DNA from: Nitrospirota bacterium
GTDB lineage: Bacteria; Nitrospirota; Thermodesulfovibrionia; Thermodesulfovibrionales; UBA6898
DNA: 46,848 nt
Direction of reading: 5' to 3'
Assembly: GCA_016215155.1 (NCBI GenBank)
Contig: JACRLQ010000005.1
Coordinates: forward strand, 1-46,848
Positions 1 through 7,620 of this stretch are shown here, one piece after another. Both the position numbers and the translations under genes were made by a program. Under the pieces are notes generated by a model, which did no database searches, was not told where the DNA came from, and worked only from the letters and a program-made list of their open reading frames with translations. Position 1 is the stretch's first letter, and the number at the start of each line of letters is the position of its first letter.

Positions 1-1
1 A

Positions 2-517
2 GCCAACGCATACTCTTATGACTCCTTCGGCGCTGTGCTTAATCAGGTGGAGACCATCCCGCAGCCGTTTAAGTACGTCGGCCAGTATGGTGTTATGACA
101 GAGCCGAATGGACTGTACTACATGAGGGCGAGGTATTATGAACCGAAGGTCGGGAGGTTTATAAGCGAAGATCCGATTGGGTTTGAGGGGGGAACGGTCA
201 ATTTGTATGAGTACGTCGGCAGCAACCCCGTGAATAACATTGATCCTACGGGCACTTTTTCATGGCCATTTGGCATTGACTGCGGCCAGTATGTTGAAAA
301 GTTCATGGCGGCAAGGAAAAAATGTCTTAACGAGTGCAGTTTAGAGGATGAGTTAAAAAAGTATGAAAAATATGGTGGGGGTTCAAGCGATTATTCTGCG
401 AACCTTGATTGTATTTGCACGAAAATGGGAAAAGACGGCTGGGGATATAATGAGTGCATCAAGACATTTAGGTCTTGTTTTTCTGTAGCTCCGAAATTTC
501 CGGGAAAACCGAAATGA
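2..517 (+). CDS. RHS repeat-associated core domain protein, C-terminal fragment (5' end outside window)
   Basis: The reading frame is open from the first bases of the window, so the gene starts upstream. The visible part carries the conserved RHS core (GLYYMRARYYEPKVGRFI, then SEDPIGFEGG and NNIDPTG), which closes the RHS shell in secreted or surface polymorphic toxins and wall-associated proteins. After DPTG comes a variable tip of about 87 residues, rich in cysteine (about 8 Cys) and ending in PKFPGKPK, that I do not recognise. In RHS proteins this tip is where the toxin domain sits, but none is identifiable here. The stop overlaps the start of the next gene (ATGA), which suggests translational coupling. 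The RHS core call is firm; a toxin role is inference. Confidence 0.85.
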   Translation, partial: ANAYSYDSFGAVLNQVETIPQPFKYVGQYGVMTEPNGLYYMRARYYEPKVGRFISEDPIGFEGGTVNLYEYVGSNPVNNIDPTGTFSWPFGIDCGQYVEKFMAARKKCLNECSLEDELKKYEKYGGGSSDYSANLDCICTKMGKDGWGYNECIKTFRSCFSVAPKFPGKPK

Positions 518-888
518 GCAAGGGCAAAATAGTATTATTTGCTGGATTATTTGCAGTAATAATGTTCATTTCAGGTATGTTTGTCGGTAAAAAGTATTAC
601 CAACAACAGCTTTATGGTCAGGCTATATGGTATTGGATGATGGGTGTTGACAGTTTGAAAAAACACGAAAATGATTACGCGTTATTATATTTGAGCCAAG
701 CTACAGGGATAAAGGATGATCCAATGTTTTATGAATCGCTTGCCAACGCTTATGAAATTAACCAGAATGATACGATGGCTCTTTTTTTTTACAAGCTTGC
801 GTTGAAAGGATACCAGGCGGAAAAAAATGGACCAATCAAAAAATTGGAAAGCAAAGTGTTACAGTTAGAAACAAGTATGAAAAAGTAA
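514..888 (+). CDS. Small membrane-anchored TPR-like protein, possible immunity partner of the RHS tip
   Basis: Predicted 124-residue protein. The start is placed at the ATG that overlaps the upstream RHS stop, because it is followed directly by a short basic segment (MSKGK) and one hydrophobic helix (about residues 5-24). An in-frame start 13 codons upstream would lie inside the RHS gene. The remainder is helical and TPR-like (ALLYLSQATG, YESLANAYEINQNDTMALFF, YKLAL), facing the cytoplasm or periplasm. Position directly behind an RHS tip is where immunity genes of polymorphic toxins usually lie, so that role is plausible, but no immunity family is recognised. Confidence 0.6.
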   Translation: MSKGKIVLFAGLFAVIMFISGMFVGKKYYQQQLYGQAIWYWMMGVDSLKKHENDYALLYLSQATGIKDDPMFYESLANAYEINQNDTMALFFYKLALKGYQAEKNGPIKKLESKVLQLETSMKK

Positions 889-893
889 AAAAG

Positions 894-920
894 AGAGGAC
901 AACTTCACGTTGTTCCTCGT
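894..920 (+). other. Imperfect stem-loop downstream of the TPR-like gene
   Basis: GAGGACAAC pairs with GTTGTTCCTC (one bulge) around a five-base loop, just after the stop at 888. There is no following T tract, so it is not a typical intrinsic terminator. The rest of the 124-base gap up to the next gene shows only a purine-rich ribosome-binding site (about 1001-1008). Confidence 0.3.
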
Positions 921-1012
921 CAGATGCACGGAGGCCAGTCCACACATTTGACAAAATAACAAACCAAATCGAGATGGCACTAAGGGTTTTTTGAAATACG
1001 GGGGGCGAGAAA

Positions 1013-2914
1013 ATGTTGACAATTACAAAACGTAAGGCATTCCTAATACCGGTCATTCTTCTACTTCTATGCATGTCCGCCGTTTATTCATATGCTGAAA
1101 CCATCAACTATGCCTACGACGACGTAAATCGCCTTCTGACAGAATCTCATGATGACGGTACAATTATAAGCTATTCATATGACGAGGTGGGTAACCGGAC
1201 CCGGAAGGTAATTACCAGGCCCATTCTAATAACAGCTTCATCTGGAAGCGGTGGGAGTATATATCCTTCGGGCTCTATCGCCATCGCTGCCGGATCGAGC
1301 CGGAGTTTCGACATTATTCCCAAGTCCCCTTATTATATAGCCGACGTGACTGTTGACGGAATTTCTGTCGGTCCTGTGTCCAGTTATACCTTTTCTGACA
1401 TAATTACGTCACACTCGATAGACGCCCGGTTTATGGACGGCACTCCGGACACATTGCTTCTAAGCAGGCCAAACAACCCTGCATCGACTAACTCTGCTGA
1501 ATTTGTGTTTACTTCAACCGTGAGCGGCTCGACTTTCGAGTGCCGACTGGATGCAGGCGACTGGATGCAATGCTTAAGTCAAGTGTTTTATCGAGAACTG
1601 ACCCCGGGCGGCCATTCGTTCAGCGTAAGGGCAATTGGGCCTACGGGCATTATGGATGTGACCCCTGCGAGTTATTCCTGGCTGATAGATATCATGCCCC
1701 CTGTGCTTGTACAGATATCATCGGTTCCTTCGCCCACGAAGAACCAGATGCCTTCTTACACCTTCAGCTCAAATGAAGCGGGCTTGATATCTTATGGCGG
1801 CAATTGCGCGAGCCTGACAACTTCAGCTGTTGCAGGCGACAATCCAATTGTACTGTCAGGGCCTGGCAATCTGAACCTTACGGATGGAACTTACCATGAT
1901 TGCACAATTACTGTGACGGATGCCGCCGGCAATTGCAGCGCGCCTTTAATGATCAGTGCATTCATAATAGATACAGCTCCCCCTTCTGACGGCGCTCTGT
2001 TTGCTGCCCCTGAAAACGGTCAAGTGGCTCTGAGCTGGACACCGGCCTCTGATAACGGCAGCGGGCTCAAAACCGCGAACACCTATAAGTTAGTCAGGAA
2101 TGCCCGGACGGTTTCGACTATCCCCAATATCCCCGATGTCCGCTGCGCTAATGGGGCCGAGATATACAATGGCACTGCCCTTGCTTTCACTGACACCGGA
2201 TTGACTAATGACACGACTTATGACTACCGGCTTTGTGCCTATGATAACGCGGCCAACATTTCCGCGGGTTCAACCGCCAGCGCTTTTCCTGTCGCCCAAC
2301 AGGGCCATATGGCACGAAACAGCTATCATCTTACGCCTGAAGGATGGCTCGTGATGGCATATACCGAGGGGAGCAGGCCTTACACCGTAAAGCTGGCTGT
2401 CCTTGACCCATCAGCGCAGCCTGTTCCCGCTGATCAGATACAGGGGCTTGCTGCAAACCCATTGCTGATAACCGCTACCGCTAATAAGCCTGGTATAACA
2501 TTGATATTCGATGACAGCAGCCGGACGGCCTACATTATTCACGACGTTTCCGGGGTGGAAATGCTGACAGTTATTCCGAATATTGAGCTTAAACCTGCGT
2601 CTGCCCCTGTGCTGGAGGCTCCTTCAGCGGTCAATTTCGGGACAGTAAAGACCGGGACATTTATAGATATACCAGTTGCTATGTCTAACACAGGCGCCGC
2701 AGATCTACATGTTTCATCCATTACTGCGCCGTCATCGCCATTTAGTTCGGTAAGTGATAACTGCATAACCAGCGCAGTAGCACCAACGGGTGCATGCAAT
2801 ATTACAATCAGGTTTTCGCCTGCTACGAAGACAAGTTACACCGGCAGTTTCACAATAAACTCAGACGGTGGCAACAAAACAGTGTTGTTGCAAGGCGCCG
2901 GGGGCCAGAAATGA
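1013..2914 (+). CDS. Exported multidomain protein: signal peptide, YD repeat, Ig/FN3-like domains, choice-of-anchor D C-terminus
   Basis: Predicted 633 residues with a classical signal peptide (about residues 1-28, ending near YSYAE). Directly after it sit RHS/YD-type repeats (YAYDDVNRLLTESHDDGTII and YSYDEVGNRTRKV), a fragment that normally belongs to RHS proteins. The middle has Ig-like stretches (SGSTFECRLDAGDWMQC, PASYSWLID) and an FN3-like stretch (GQVALSWTPASDNGSGLKT). Residues about 535-630 match the ASPM/SPD-2/hydin choice-of-anchor D type (VNFGTVKTG, NTGAADLHVSSI, TGACNITIRFSPA). Probably secreted or surface-bound, with no enzymatic motif seen. Start ATG is preceded by GGGGGCGAG. It is followed, with overlapping stop/ATG, by a related gene, so the pair is likely co-transcribed. 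Confidence 0.75.
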   Translation: MLTITKRKAFLIPVILLLLCMSAVYSYAETINYAYDDVNRLLTESHDDGTIISYSYDEVGNRTRKVITRPILITASSGSGGSIYPSGSIAIAAGSSRSFDIIPKSPYYIADVTVDGISVGPVSSYTFSDIITSHSIDARFMDGTPDTLLLSRPNNPASTNSAEFVFTSTVSGSTFECRLDAGDWMQCLSQVFYRELTPGGHSFSVRAIGPTGIMDVTPASYSWLIDIMPPVLVQISSVPSPTKNQMPSYTFSSNEAGLISYGGNCASLTTSAVAGDNPIVLSGPGNLNLTDGTYHDCTITVTDAAGNCSAPLMISAFIIDTAPPSDGALFAAPENGQVALSWTPASDNGSGLKTANTYKLVRNARTVSTIPNIPDVRCANGAEIYNGTALAFTDTGLTNDTTYDYRLCAYDNAANISAGSTASAFPVAQQGHMARNSYHLTPEGWLVMAYTEGSRPYTVKLAVLDPSAQPVPADQIQGLAANPLLITATANKPGITLIFDDSSRTAYIIHDVSGVEMLTVIPNIELKPASAPVLEAPSAVNFGTVKTGTFIDIPVAMSNTGAADLHVSSITAPSSPFSSVSDNCITSAVAPTGACNITIRFSPATKTSYTGSFTINSDGGNKTVLLQGAGGQK

Positions 2915-2970
2915 AGAAACTATTTTCGATAAGAGATAGAAGAAAATCCATAAAAATTTGCGGAGGGCCC

Positions 2971-3681
2971 ATGAAAAGACAGATGGTTGCAGGAATTCTG
3001 ATTCTGACAATAGCAATGGCATTTGCCGGGGTTGCCTATGCTGAGGAGGCCGGCTGCTTTCAGAGCAAAGACAACTGGCTCATAAGAGTTTATTCCGAAG
3101 GAGCCGGAAGTCCGTATAGTTTCACTCTTGCGGTCATTGATCCGACGACTGGAGGACTTCTACCCCACACAGTCATTAAAGCCTTTGCAGGGGCGACCGC
3201 TCCATGTCTTAATGCCGACAGAGCGGCAACGAACCTTTGCAGAATAGAATCAGACGCTCAAAAGCCTGATATCAGTCTCGGATGTGATTCCACGGCAGGG
3301 ACCGTTCATGTAGTCCATGACCATGCGGGGCAGCTTATGATAAGCACGATACCTGATATTGTGAGATACCTTGCGGCGACCTCTGCGTTGCAGGTAACGC
3401 CGGTGTCCCTCGATTTTGGGAAGATAGTAAAGGGCAAGACGCTTTCTTTGACCGTATCGAACACGGGCACAGCGGACTTACATATAAGTTCAATAACGCC
3501 TCCGAATGCGCCATTCAGCATAGTCTCAAACTCCTGCACTAATTCGACAATTGCCCCGGCAACAGGGTCATGCGGCATATCCATAAATTTTGATCATGCC
3601 TCAAAAGGGACCTATACGGATACTATCAATATCTCTTCTGACGGCGGGAATGTTACAGTCCAATTGACAGGATCAAAATAG
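2971..3681 (+). CDS. Exported choice-of-anchor D domain protein
   Basis: Predicted 236 residues from the ATG at 2971, chosen because it gives a clean signal peptide (MKRQMVAGILILTIAMAF, cleavage near AYAEE) and has a CGGAGGG ribosome-binding site 4 bases upstream. An earlier ATG at 2911 overlaps the previous stop but adds a basic leader without signal-peptide features. The mature protein has two parts. The first (WLIRVYSEGAGSPYSFTLAV) parallels residues about 440-460 of the preceding gene; the second is an anchor-D domain (LDFGKIVKGKTLSLTVSNTG, then TGSCGISINF). The same two modules end the upstream protein, so this looks like a shortened duplicate. Function unknown. Confidence 0.75.
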   Translation: MKRQMVAGILILTIAMAFAGVAYAEEAGCFQSKDNWLIRVYSEGAGSPYSFTLAVIDPTTGGLLPHTVIKAFAGATAPCLNADRAATNLCRIESDAQKPDISLGCDSTAGTVHVVHDHAGQLMISTIPDIVRYLAATSALQVTPVSLDFGKIVKGKTLSLTVSNTGTADLHISSITPPNAPFSIVSNSCTNSTIAPATGSCGISINFDHASKGTYTDTINISSDGGNVTVQLTGSK

Positions 3682-3718
3682 CAGGGTGTTGATGCGTCAC
3701 ACATATAGAAATTGACTC

Positions 3719-5413
3719 TTAGCCCAGTTTCATTCCTTCCAGTGCCCTGGCATTGTCAGGGGCGATTTTCAGGGCCTTTTCGAAGAGGCCTCTGGCCCTT
3801 TTAGGCAGACCGAGACCCAGATATACAAAACCGAGTTCAGATATATATTCAGCGTTGGACGGATCGAGGCTGTGGGCCTTTTCCAGCGCGTTTGCCGCGG
3901 ACTTGAACTTGTTCTGCCGGGCCAGCGACAGACCGTAATAATAATGGTGCTCCGCCGCCCCGCTGTAATAGGAGGCCTGTCCAAAGAGCCTTTCAGCCTC
4001 CTGGAAGTCGCCGTTATTGAAATATCTGGTCCCCTCTTCGAAAGCGGACCTGGCCTTCTCCCCGGCCCCGGCAATCCTTCCGGATCTGACGCCGGAACCA
4101 CCGTCATATTCTTTTCTTTTAGCCGGGTCCGAGAGGGTCTTGTAAGCTTCATAGACATAAGAAAATATATCGCTTAATTTGCCTTTTAGCGACCGGTCGG
4201 AAAGATAAAAGTGCATGTCGGGGTGGAATTTCTTGGCGGCCTTGTAATAGGCGGTCTTTATTTCAGCGACCGATGCGTTTCCATTTACCCCCAATATCTC
4301 ATAACACCCCAGACCTTTATATCTGCGGTGGGTATCTTCGATTATTTCACTGAAGGCTTTTTCCATGACCTTCCGCTGGTCCGGTTCCGCTTTTTCCTCT
4401 ATTATCTCTTCTATAACGTTTTGAGGGACATCGAAATCCCCGGAGTCGTCACGCAGTTCGATAAATCTGGTATTTATTAAGGCGTATATTGTTTTTAATG
4501 TCTCAAATTTATCGAGACTGGAGTTCGACAGGATCTCCCTTATGGATGTCCTGCCGTCTATCAGGGAGATCACTCTCTGGCCCGTCAGGTCGAGCCGTAA
4601 GTCCTGGAACAACGACAGCGGATCGTCCGAAAAATGGGGGATGCTGTCGAGGGACGGGACCTCCTCATTGATCCGCGCGGGGTTTTTGATCCCCTTGACA
4701 CCATAATAGATGAGGCTTGCGGCCGAGAGCTTCAGAGGTATGACCTCCTCCGGGGAAAGAGGCCGTTCTTCCAGGGAAAATACCCCTTCTTCCATAAGGA
4801 AGATACTTCTTATTATCTCCTCGACGCGGTATTTTTCGGCCGTTATGACCCACGTCGGATCGATATATCCGAGCCTCACAAGTATCATCCCCTGCTTCTG
4901 GCCTGTACGATTTTGCTCTGTTACGGACTGGTCGAATTGCTCGGACGAAATTACGCCTTCCCTGAGCAGGATGTTTCCGAGCCGGTCGCTGTCGCTGTTG
5001 GAGTCGGCATAGACAATGTCTCCGTCAACGATGAAGATCTTCTTGATCGTACCCTGTGCTTCGAAGGTCAGCACCCCGGTCTTCCTGCCCCTTTGGAGGC
5101 CGATCAATGTGTCCGAGAACCTGAAGTCTTTTGAAAAGCCCTTCACACGCATGACGTTTTTCACCCCGATCTTAAGGGATGACCTCTCTATCATGGACCA
5201 GACGACCTCTCCGCTTATCTTTATACCGGGGTCTTCAGCCGATAGTTCCACAATATCGCCTTTTCCCACCGGAATAATCCTGTCAAAGACGGCTGATGCG
5301 CCGTCGAGGGAATAATTGGTGAGTCTTCCGCTGAAGTATTTCTTCCTGAACTTAAGCTCAACGCCGGAATCTTTGGTATACCTGTTAAAAAGCCTGAGTT
5401 CTTTTTTTGGCAT
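3719..5413 (-). CDS. PilZ–DUF4388–J-domain–TPR protein
   Basis: Predicted 564 residues. Residues about 1-90 resemble a PilZ domain (RKKYFSGRLTNYSLDGASAV, RSSLKIGVKNV), which in the family can bind cyclic-di-GMP; the arginines before the motif are weakly placed, so binding is uncertain. Residues about 95-235 match DUF4388/PATAN-like sequence (LIGLQRGRKTGVLTFEAQG, VDGDIVYADS, LLREGVIS). Residues about 368-440 form a J domain with the catalytic HPD (CYEILGVNGNASVAEIK, KKFHPDMHF), so it may stimulate a DnaK partner. The C-terminus has three TPR-type repeats (EEGTRYFNNGDFQEAERLF; AANALEKAHSLDPSNAEYI; ARGLFEKALKIAPDNARAL). Cytoplasmic scaffold or signalling role is inferred. Transcribed alone, divergent from porGDAB. 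Confidence 0.8.
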   Translation of the reverse strand: MPKKELRLFNRYTKDSGVELKFRKKYFSGRLTNYSLDGASAVFDRIIPVGKGDIVELSAEDPGIKISGEVVWSMIERSSLKIGVKNVMRVKGFSKDFRFSDTLIGLQRGRKTGVLTFEAQGTIKKIFIVDGDIVYADSNSDSDRLGNILLREGVISSEQFDQSVTEQNRTGQKQGMILVRLGYIDPTWVITAEKYRVEEIIRSIFLMEEGVFSLEERPLSPEEVIPLKLSAASLIYYGVKGIKNPARINEEVPSLDSIPHFSDDPLSLFQDLRLDLTGQRVISLIDGRTSIREILSNSSLDKFETLKTIYALINTRFIELRDDSGDFDVPQNVIEEIIEEKAEPDQRKVMEKAFSEIIEDTHRRYKGLGCYEILGVNGNASVAEIKTAYYKAAKKFHPDMHFYLSDRSLKGKLSDIFSYVYEAYKTLSDPAKRKEYDGGSGVRSGRIAGAGEKARSAFEEGTRYFNNGDFQEAERLFGQASYYSGAAEHHYYYGLSLARQNKFKSAANALEKAHSLDPSNAEYISELGFVYLGLGLPKRARGLFEKALKIAPDNARALEGMKLG

Positions 5414-5571
5414 CTCGTTTCATTCTACCGCCTGCATGGATATGCGTGTCAATCCTACGCAGGGAGGGTAGGCCCTGCTCCCGTCCTCCGGCAGGTCATT
5501 AAAAATTTAAATAAGCGGATACGTCCTTGCAAAAAACATTTTTAATCAACTAAAATATCGATTCATTTCAT

Positions 5572-5600
5572 TATAATATGGCTGATCAACAGACAGGAGG
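5572..5600 (+). promoter_or_regulatory. Putative -10 box and strong ribosome-binding site of the por operon
   Basis: A perfect TATAAT lies at 5572-5577 and an AGGAGG at 5595-5600, seven bases or less before the porG ATG. No convincing -35 hexamer stands at 16-18 bases upstream; the region is simply AT-rich (5500-5570). The 193-base gap to the divergent minus-strand gene holds nothing else convincing. Confidence 0.45.
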
Positions 5601-5606
5601 ATAATT

Positions 5607-6182
5607 ATGTCTTTAACGACCGAGATCAGATGGCACGGAAGGGGCGGACAGGGCACTGTCACGGCCGCCAAGGTACTGGCCGACGCATGTTTAAGCGGAG
5701 GCAGGCACGTTCAGGCGTTCCCGGAATACGGGCCTGAAAGGGCGGGCGCTCCACTGAGGGCCTATAACAGGATAAGCGCTAAAGAACTCAGAATGCATTG
5801 TCCGGTACTTAACCCTGATGTGGTAAGCGTTGTGGATTCCACCCTTATCGAAAGCATCAATCTGGCCGAGGGCGCAAAGGAAGACACGATCTTCGTTATA
5901 AACACCACCAAAGACCCCAAAGAGATCAGGGCGAGGCTAAATGCGGGTCCTAAGCAGCGTGTGGTTACCGTTGACGCGACAAAGATCGCCATCGACTGTT
6001 TCGGCAGGGCGATGCCCAACTCCCCGATGCTCGGGGCAATATGTAAAGTGACCGGTCTTATCACGCTTGAGCATCTGCTTGAGGATGTCAGGAAAAGCTT
6101 CGGCAAGAAATTCTCCCAGAAGGTCATTGACGGAAACCTTGAGGCCACAAGGAGAGGATACGAGGAGGTACACGAAGGATGA
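5607..6182 (+). CDS. porG: 2-oxoacid:acceptor (pyruvate:ferredoxin) oxidoreductase, gamma subunit
   Basis: Predicted 191 residues, the usual size for a free gamma subunit. The N-terminal signature (EIRWHGRGGQGTVTAAKVLA) and FPEYGPERAGAPLRAYNRIS are diagnostic of the PorG/VorG/KorC family, which contributes to coenzyme-A binding in the cytoplasmic heterotetramer that decarboxylates a 2-oxoacid to acyl-CoA and reduces ferredoxin. First gene of porGDAB: its stop overlaps the start of porD by four bases. Substrate cannot be read from sequence with certainty; pyruvate is favoured by the overall resemblance to the four-subunit POR type. Confidence 0.92.
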   Translation: MSLTTEIRWHGRGGQGTVTAAKVLADACLSGGRHVQAFPEYGPERAGAPLRAYNRISAKELRMHCPVLNPDVVSVVDSTLIESINLAEGAKEDTIFVINTTKDPKEIRARLNAGPKQRVVTVDATKIAIDCFGRAMPNSPMLGAICKVTGLITLEHLLEDVRKSFGKKFSQKVIDGNLEATRRGYEEVHEG

Positions 6183-6439
6183 AACAAAAAGGTTGGAAAG
6201 ATCTGGTCCCTGGTTCCGTGATCCTTGAAGGGGGAAGCGCCGCCAAATTCAAGACCGGCTCCTGGAGGGCCTTCAGGCCTGTATGGAAGGAAGAACACTG
6301 CATCCAGTGGGTAAAGGTGAAGGACGGCAAAAGGGGAGAGTTCGACTATGATTACTGCAAGGGCTGCGGCATCTGCGCCCTTGAATGCCCCGGCAAAAAG
6401 GGCATTAAAGCGATTGTAATGGTTGAGGAGGGCAAATAG
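6179..6439 (+). CDS. porD: 2-oxoacid:acceptor oxidoreductase, delta (ferredoxin-like) subunit with a single cluster motif
   Basis: Predicted 86 residues, shorter than the roughly 95-105 usual for PorD. One complete [4Fe-4S] motif is present (YCKGCGICALECPGK). The first motif expected near residue 42 is missing: the sequence reads HCIQWVKVKDGKRGEF, where most PorD proteins have a C-x2-C-x2-C-x3-CP stretch after HCI. The N-terminus (WKDLVPGSVILEGGSA) and the GEFDYDYCKGCGICA core are typical. The subunit therefore appears able to hold one cluster rather than two, or has suffered an in-frame deletion of about a dozen residues. It overlaps porG and abuts porA with no gap. Confidence 0.88.
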   Translation: MKQKGWKDLVPGSVILEGGSAAKFKTGSWRAFRPVWKEEHCIQWVKVKDGKRGEFDYDYCKGCGICALECPGKKGIKAIVMVEEGK

Positions 6440-7618
6440 ATGGCCAAGGTCGTAGCAGTTACCGGAAATGAGGCCTGCGCAAACGCTCTGCGCCAGGTCA
6501 ACCCTGACGTATGCGGGATCTATCCAATAACACCCCAGACTGACATGATGCAGAGGTTTGCCTCGTTTATAGCCGACGGCAAGGTCGACACCGAACCGAT
6601 CCTTGTCGAAAGCGAGCACAGTTCGATGTCTGCCTGTATCGGGGCTTCGGCAGCGGGCGGAAGGGTTGTTACAGCCACTTCTTCCCAGGGCCTCGCCCTT
6701 ATGTGGGAGATGCTCCATATCGCCTCCGGAGACAGGCTCCCGATCATCATGCCCCTTGTAAACCGGGCCCTTTCCGCCCCCCTTAACATACACGGCGACC
6801 ATTCCGACGGCATGGGCGCCAGGGACACCGGCTGGATACAACTCTGGTCGGAAAACGCGCAGGAGGCATATGACAATACGATCCAGGCCTTCAGGATAGG
6901 CGAGCATATGGACATCAGGCTCCCTGTCATGATATGTCTGGACGGGTTCATCATAAGCCATTCCATCGAGAGGATGGAATACCTCGAAGACGACGAGGTC
7001 AAAAATTTCGTGGGTGAGTTCAAGAACATGTACCCTCTGCTTGATCTCGATAAACCGAAAAGTTACGGGCCCCTTATCCTGACCGATCTTTACCACGAGT
7101 ACAAGAGGGCCCAGCATGAGGTAATGCTCAAAGTCAAGGACGTGGTCCTCGGGGTGGCGAAGGACTTTGAGAAGTTAAGCGGCAGGAAGTACGGCCTCTT
7201 TGAGTCGTACAGGCTCGAGGACGCTGATATTGCGCTTGTGATAGTGAACTCGGCTGCGGGGACCTCAAAGGACGTTATTGACGAATTCAGGTCGAAAGGG
7301 ATCAAGGCTGGTCTGCTGAAGCCCAGGCTGTTCAGGCCTTTTCCTTATGACGAGGTCGCTGAGGCGCTTAAAAACACAAAGGCGGTATGCGTCATGGACA
7401 GGGCCGACTCTTTCGGCGGCTACGGGCCTCTCTTTATGGAGATCAGCTCCGCCCTTTACCAGCTCAAGGAAAGGCCGCTCATGATAAACAAGATATACGG
7501 CCTGGGCGGAAGGGACTATCTCCCGTCTCACGCTGAACTGGTGCTGAATGAACTCAATGAGATTGCGCAAAACGGCAAGATAAGAACAATCAAAGAATAT
7601 ATAGGAGTGAGGGAATAG
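6440..7618 (+). CDS. porA: 2-oxoacid:acceptor oxidoreductase, alpha subunit
   Basis: Predicted 392 residues, normal for a free alpha subunit. The N-terminal pyrimidine-binding domain is marked by VTGNEACANALRQVNPDV and GIYPITPQTDMMQRFASF, followed by ESEHSSMSACIGASAAGGR and TSSQGLALMWEMLHIASG, all typical of PorA. The C-terminal half carries domain II (LVIVNSAAGTSKDVIDEFR, then AGLLKPRLFRPFPYDEV, and VCVMDRADSFGGYGPLF). Together with PorB it forms the thiamine-diphosphate active site. The ATG follows the porD stop directly. Confidence 0.95.
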   Translation: MAKVVAVTGNEACANALRQVNPDVCGIYPITPQTDMMQRFASFIADGKVDTEPILVESEHSSMSACIGASAAGGRVVTATSSQGLALMWEMLHIASGDRLPIIMPLVNRALSAPLNIHGDHSDGMGARDTGWIQLWSENAQEAYDNTIQAFRIGEHMDIRLPVMICLDGFIISHSIERMEYLEDDEVKNFVGEFKNMYPLLDLDKPKSYGPLILTDLYHEYKRAQHEVMLKVKDVVLGVAKDFEKLSGRKYGLFESYRLEDADIALVIVNSAAGTSKDVIDEFRSKGIKAGLLKPRLFRPFPYDEVAEALKNTKAVCVMDRADSFGGYGPLFMEISSALYQLKERPLMINKIYGLGGRDYLPSHAELVLNELNEIAQNGKIRTIKEYIGVRE

Positions 7619-7620
7619 AT

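Noticed and set aside
5459-5478. Hairpin GCAGGG/CCCTGC upstream of the por operon
   Set aside because: Only six pairs and no T tract; not convincing as a terminator or riboswitch.
5762-7117. Long minus-strand open frame (451 codons)
   Set aside because: It is antisense to porG, porD and porA, which have strong family motifs; no protein family is visible in it.
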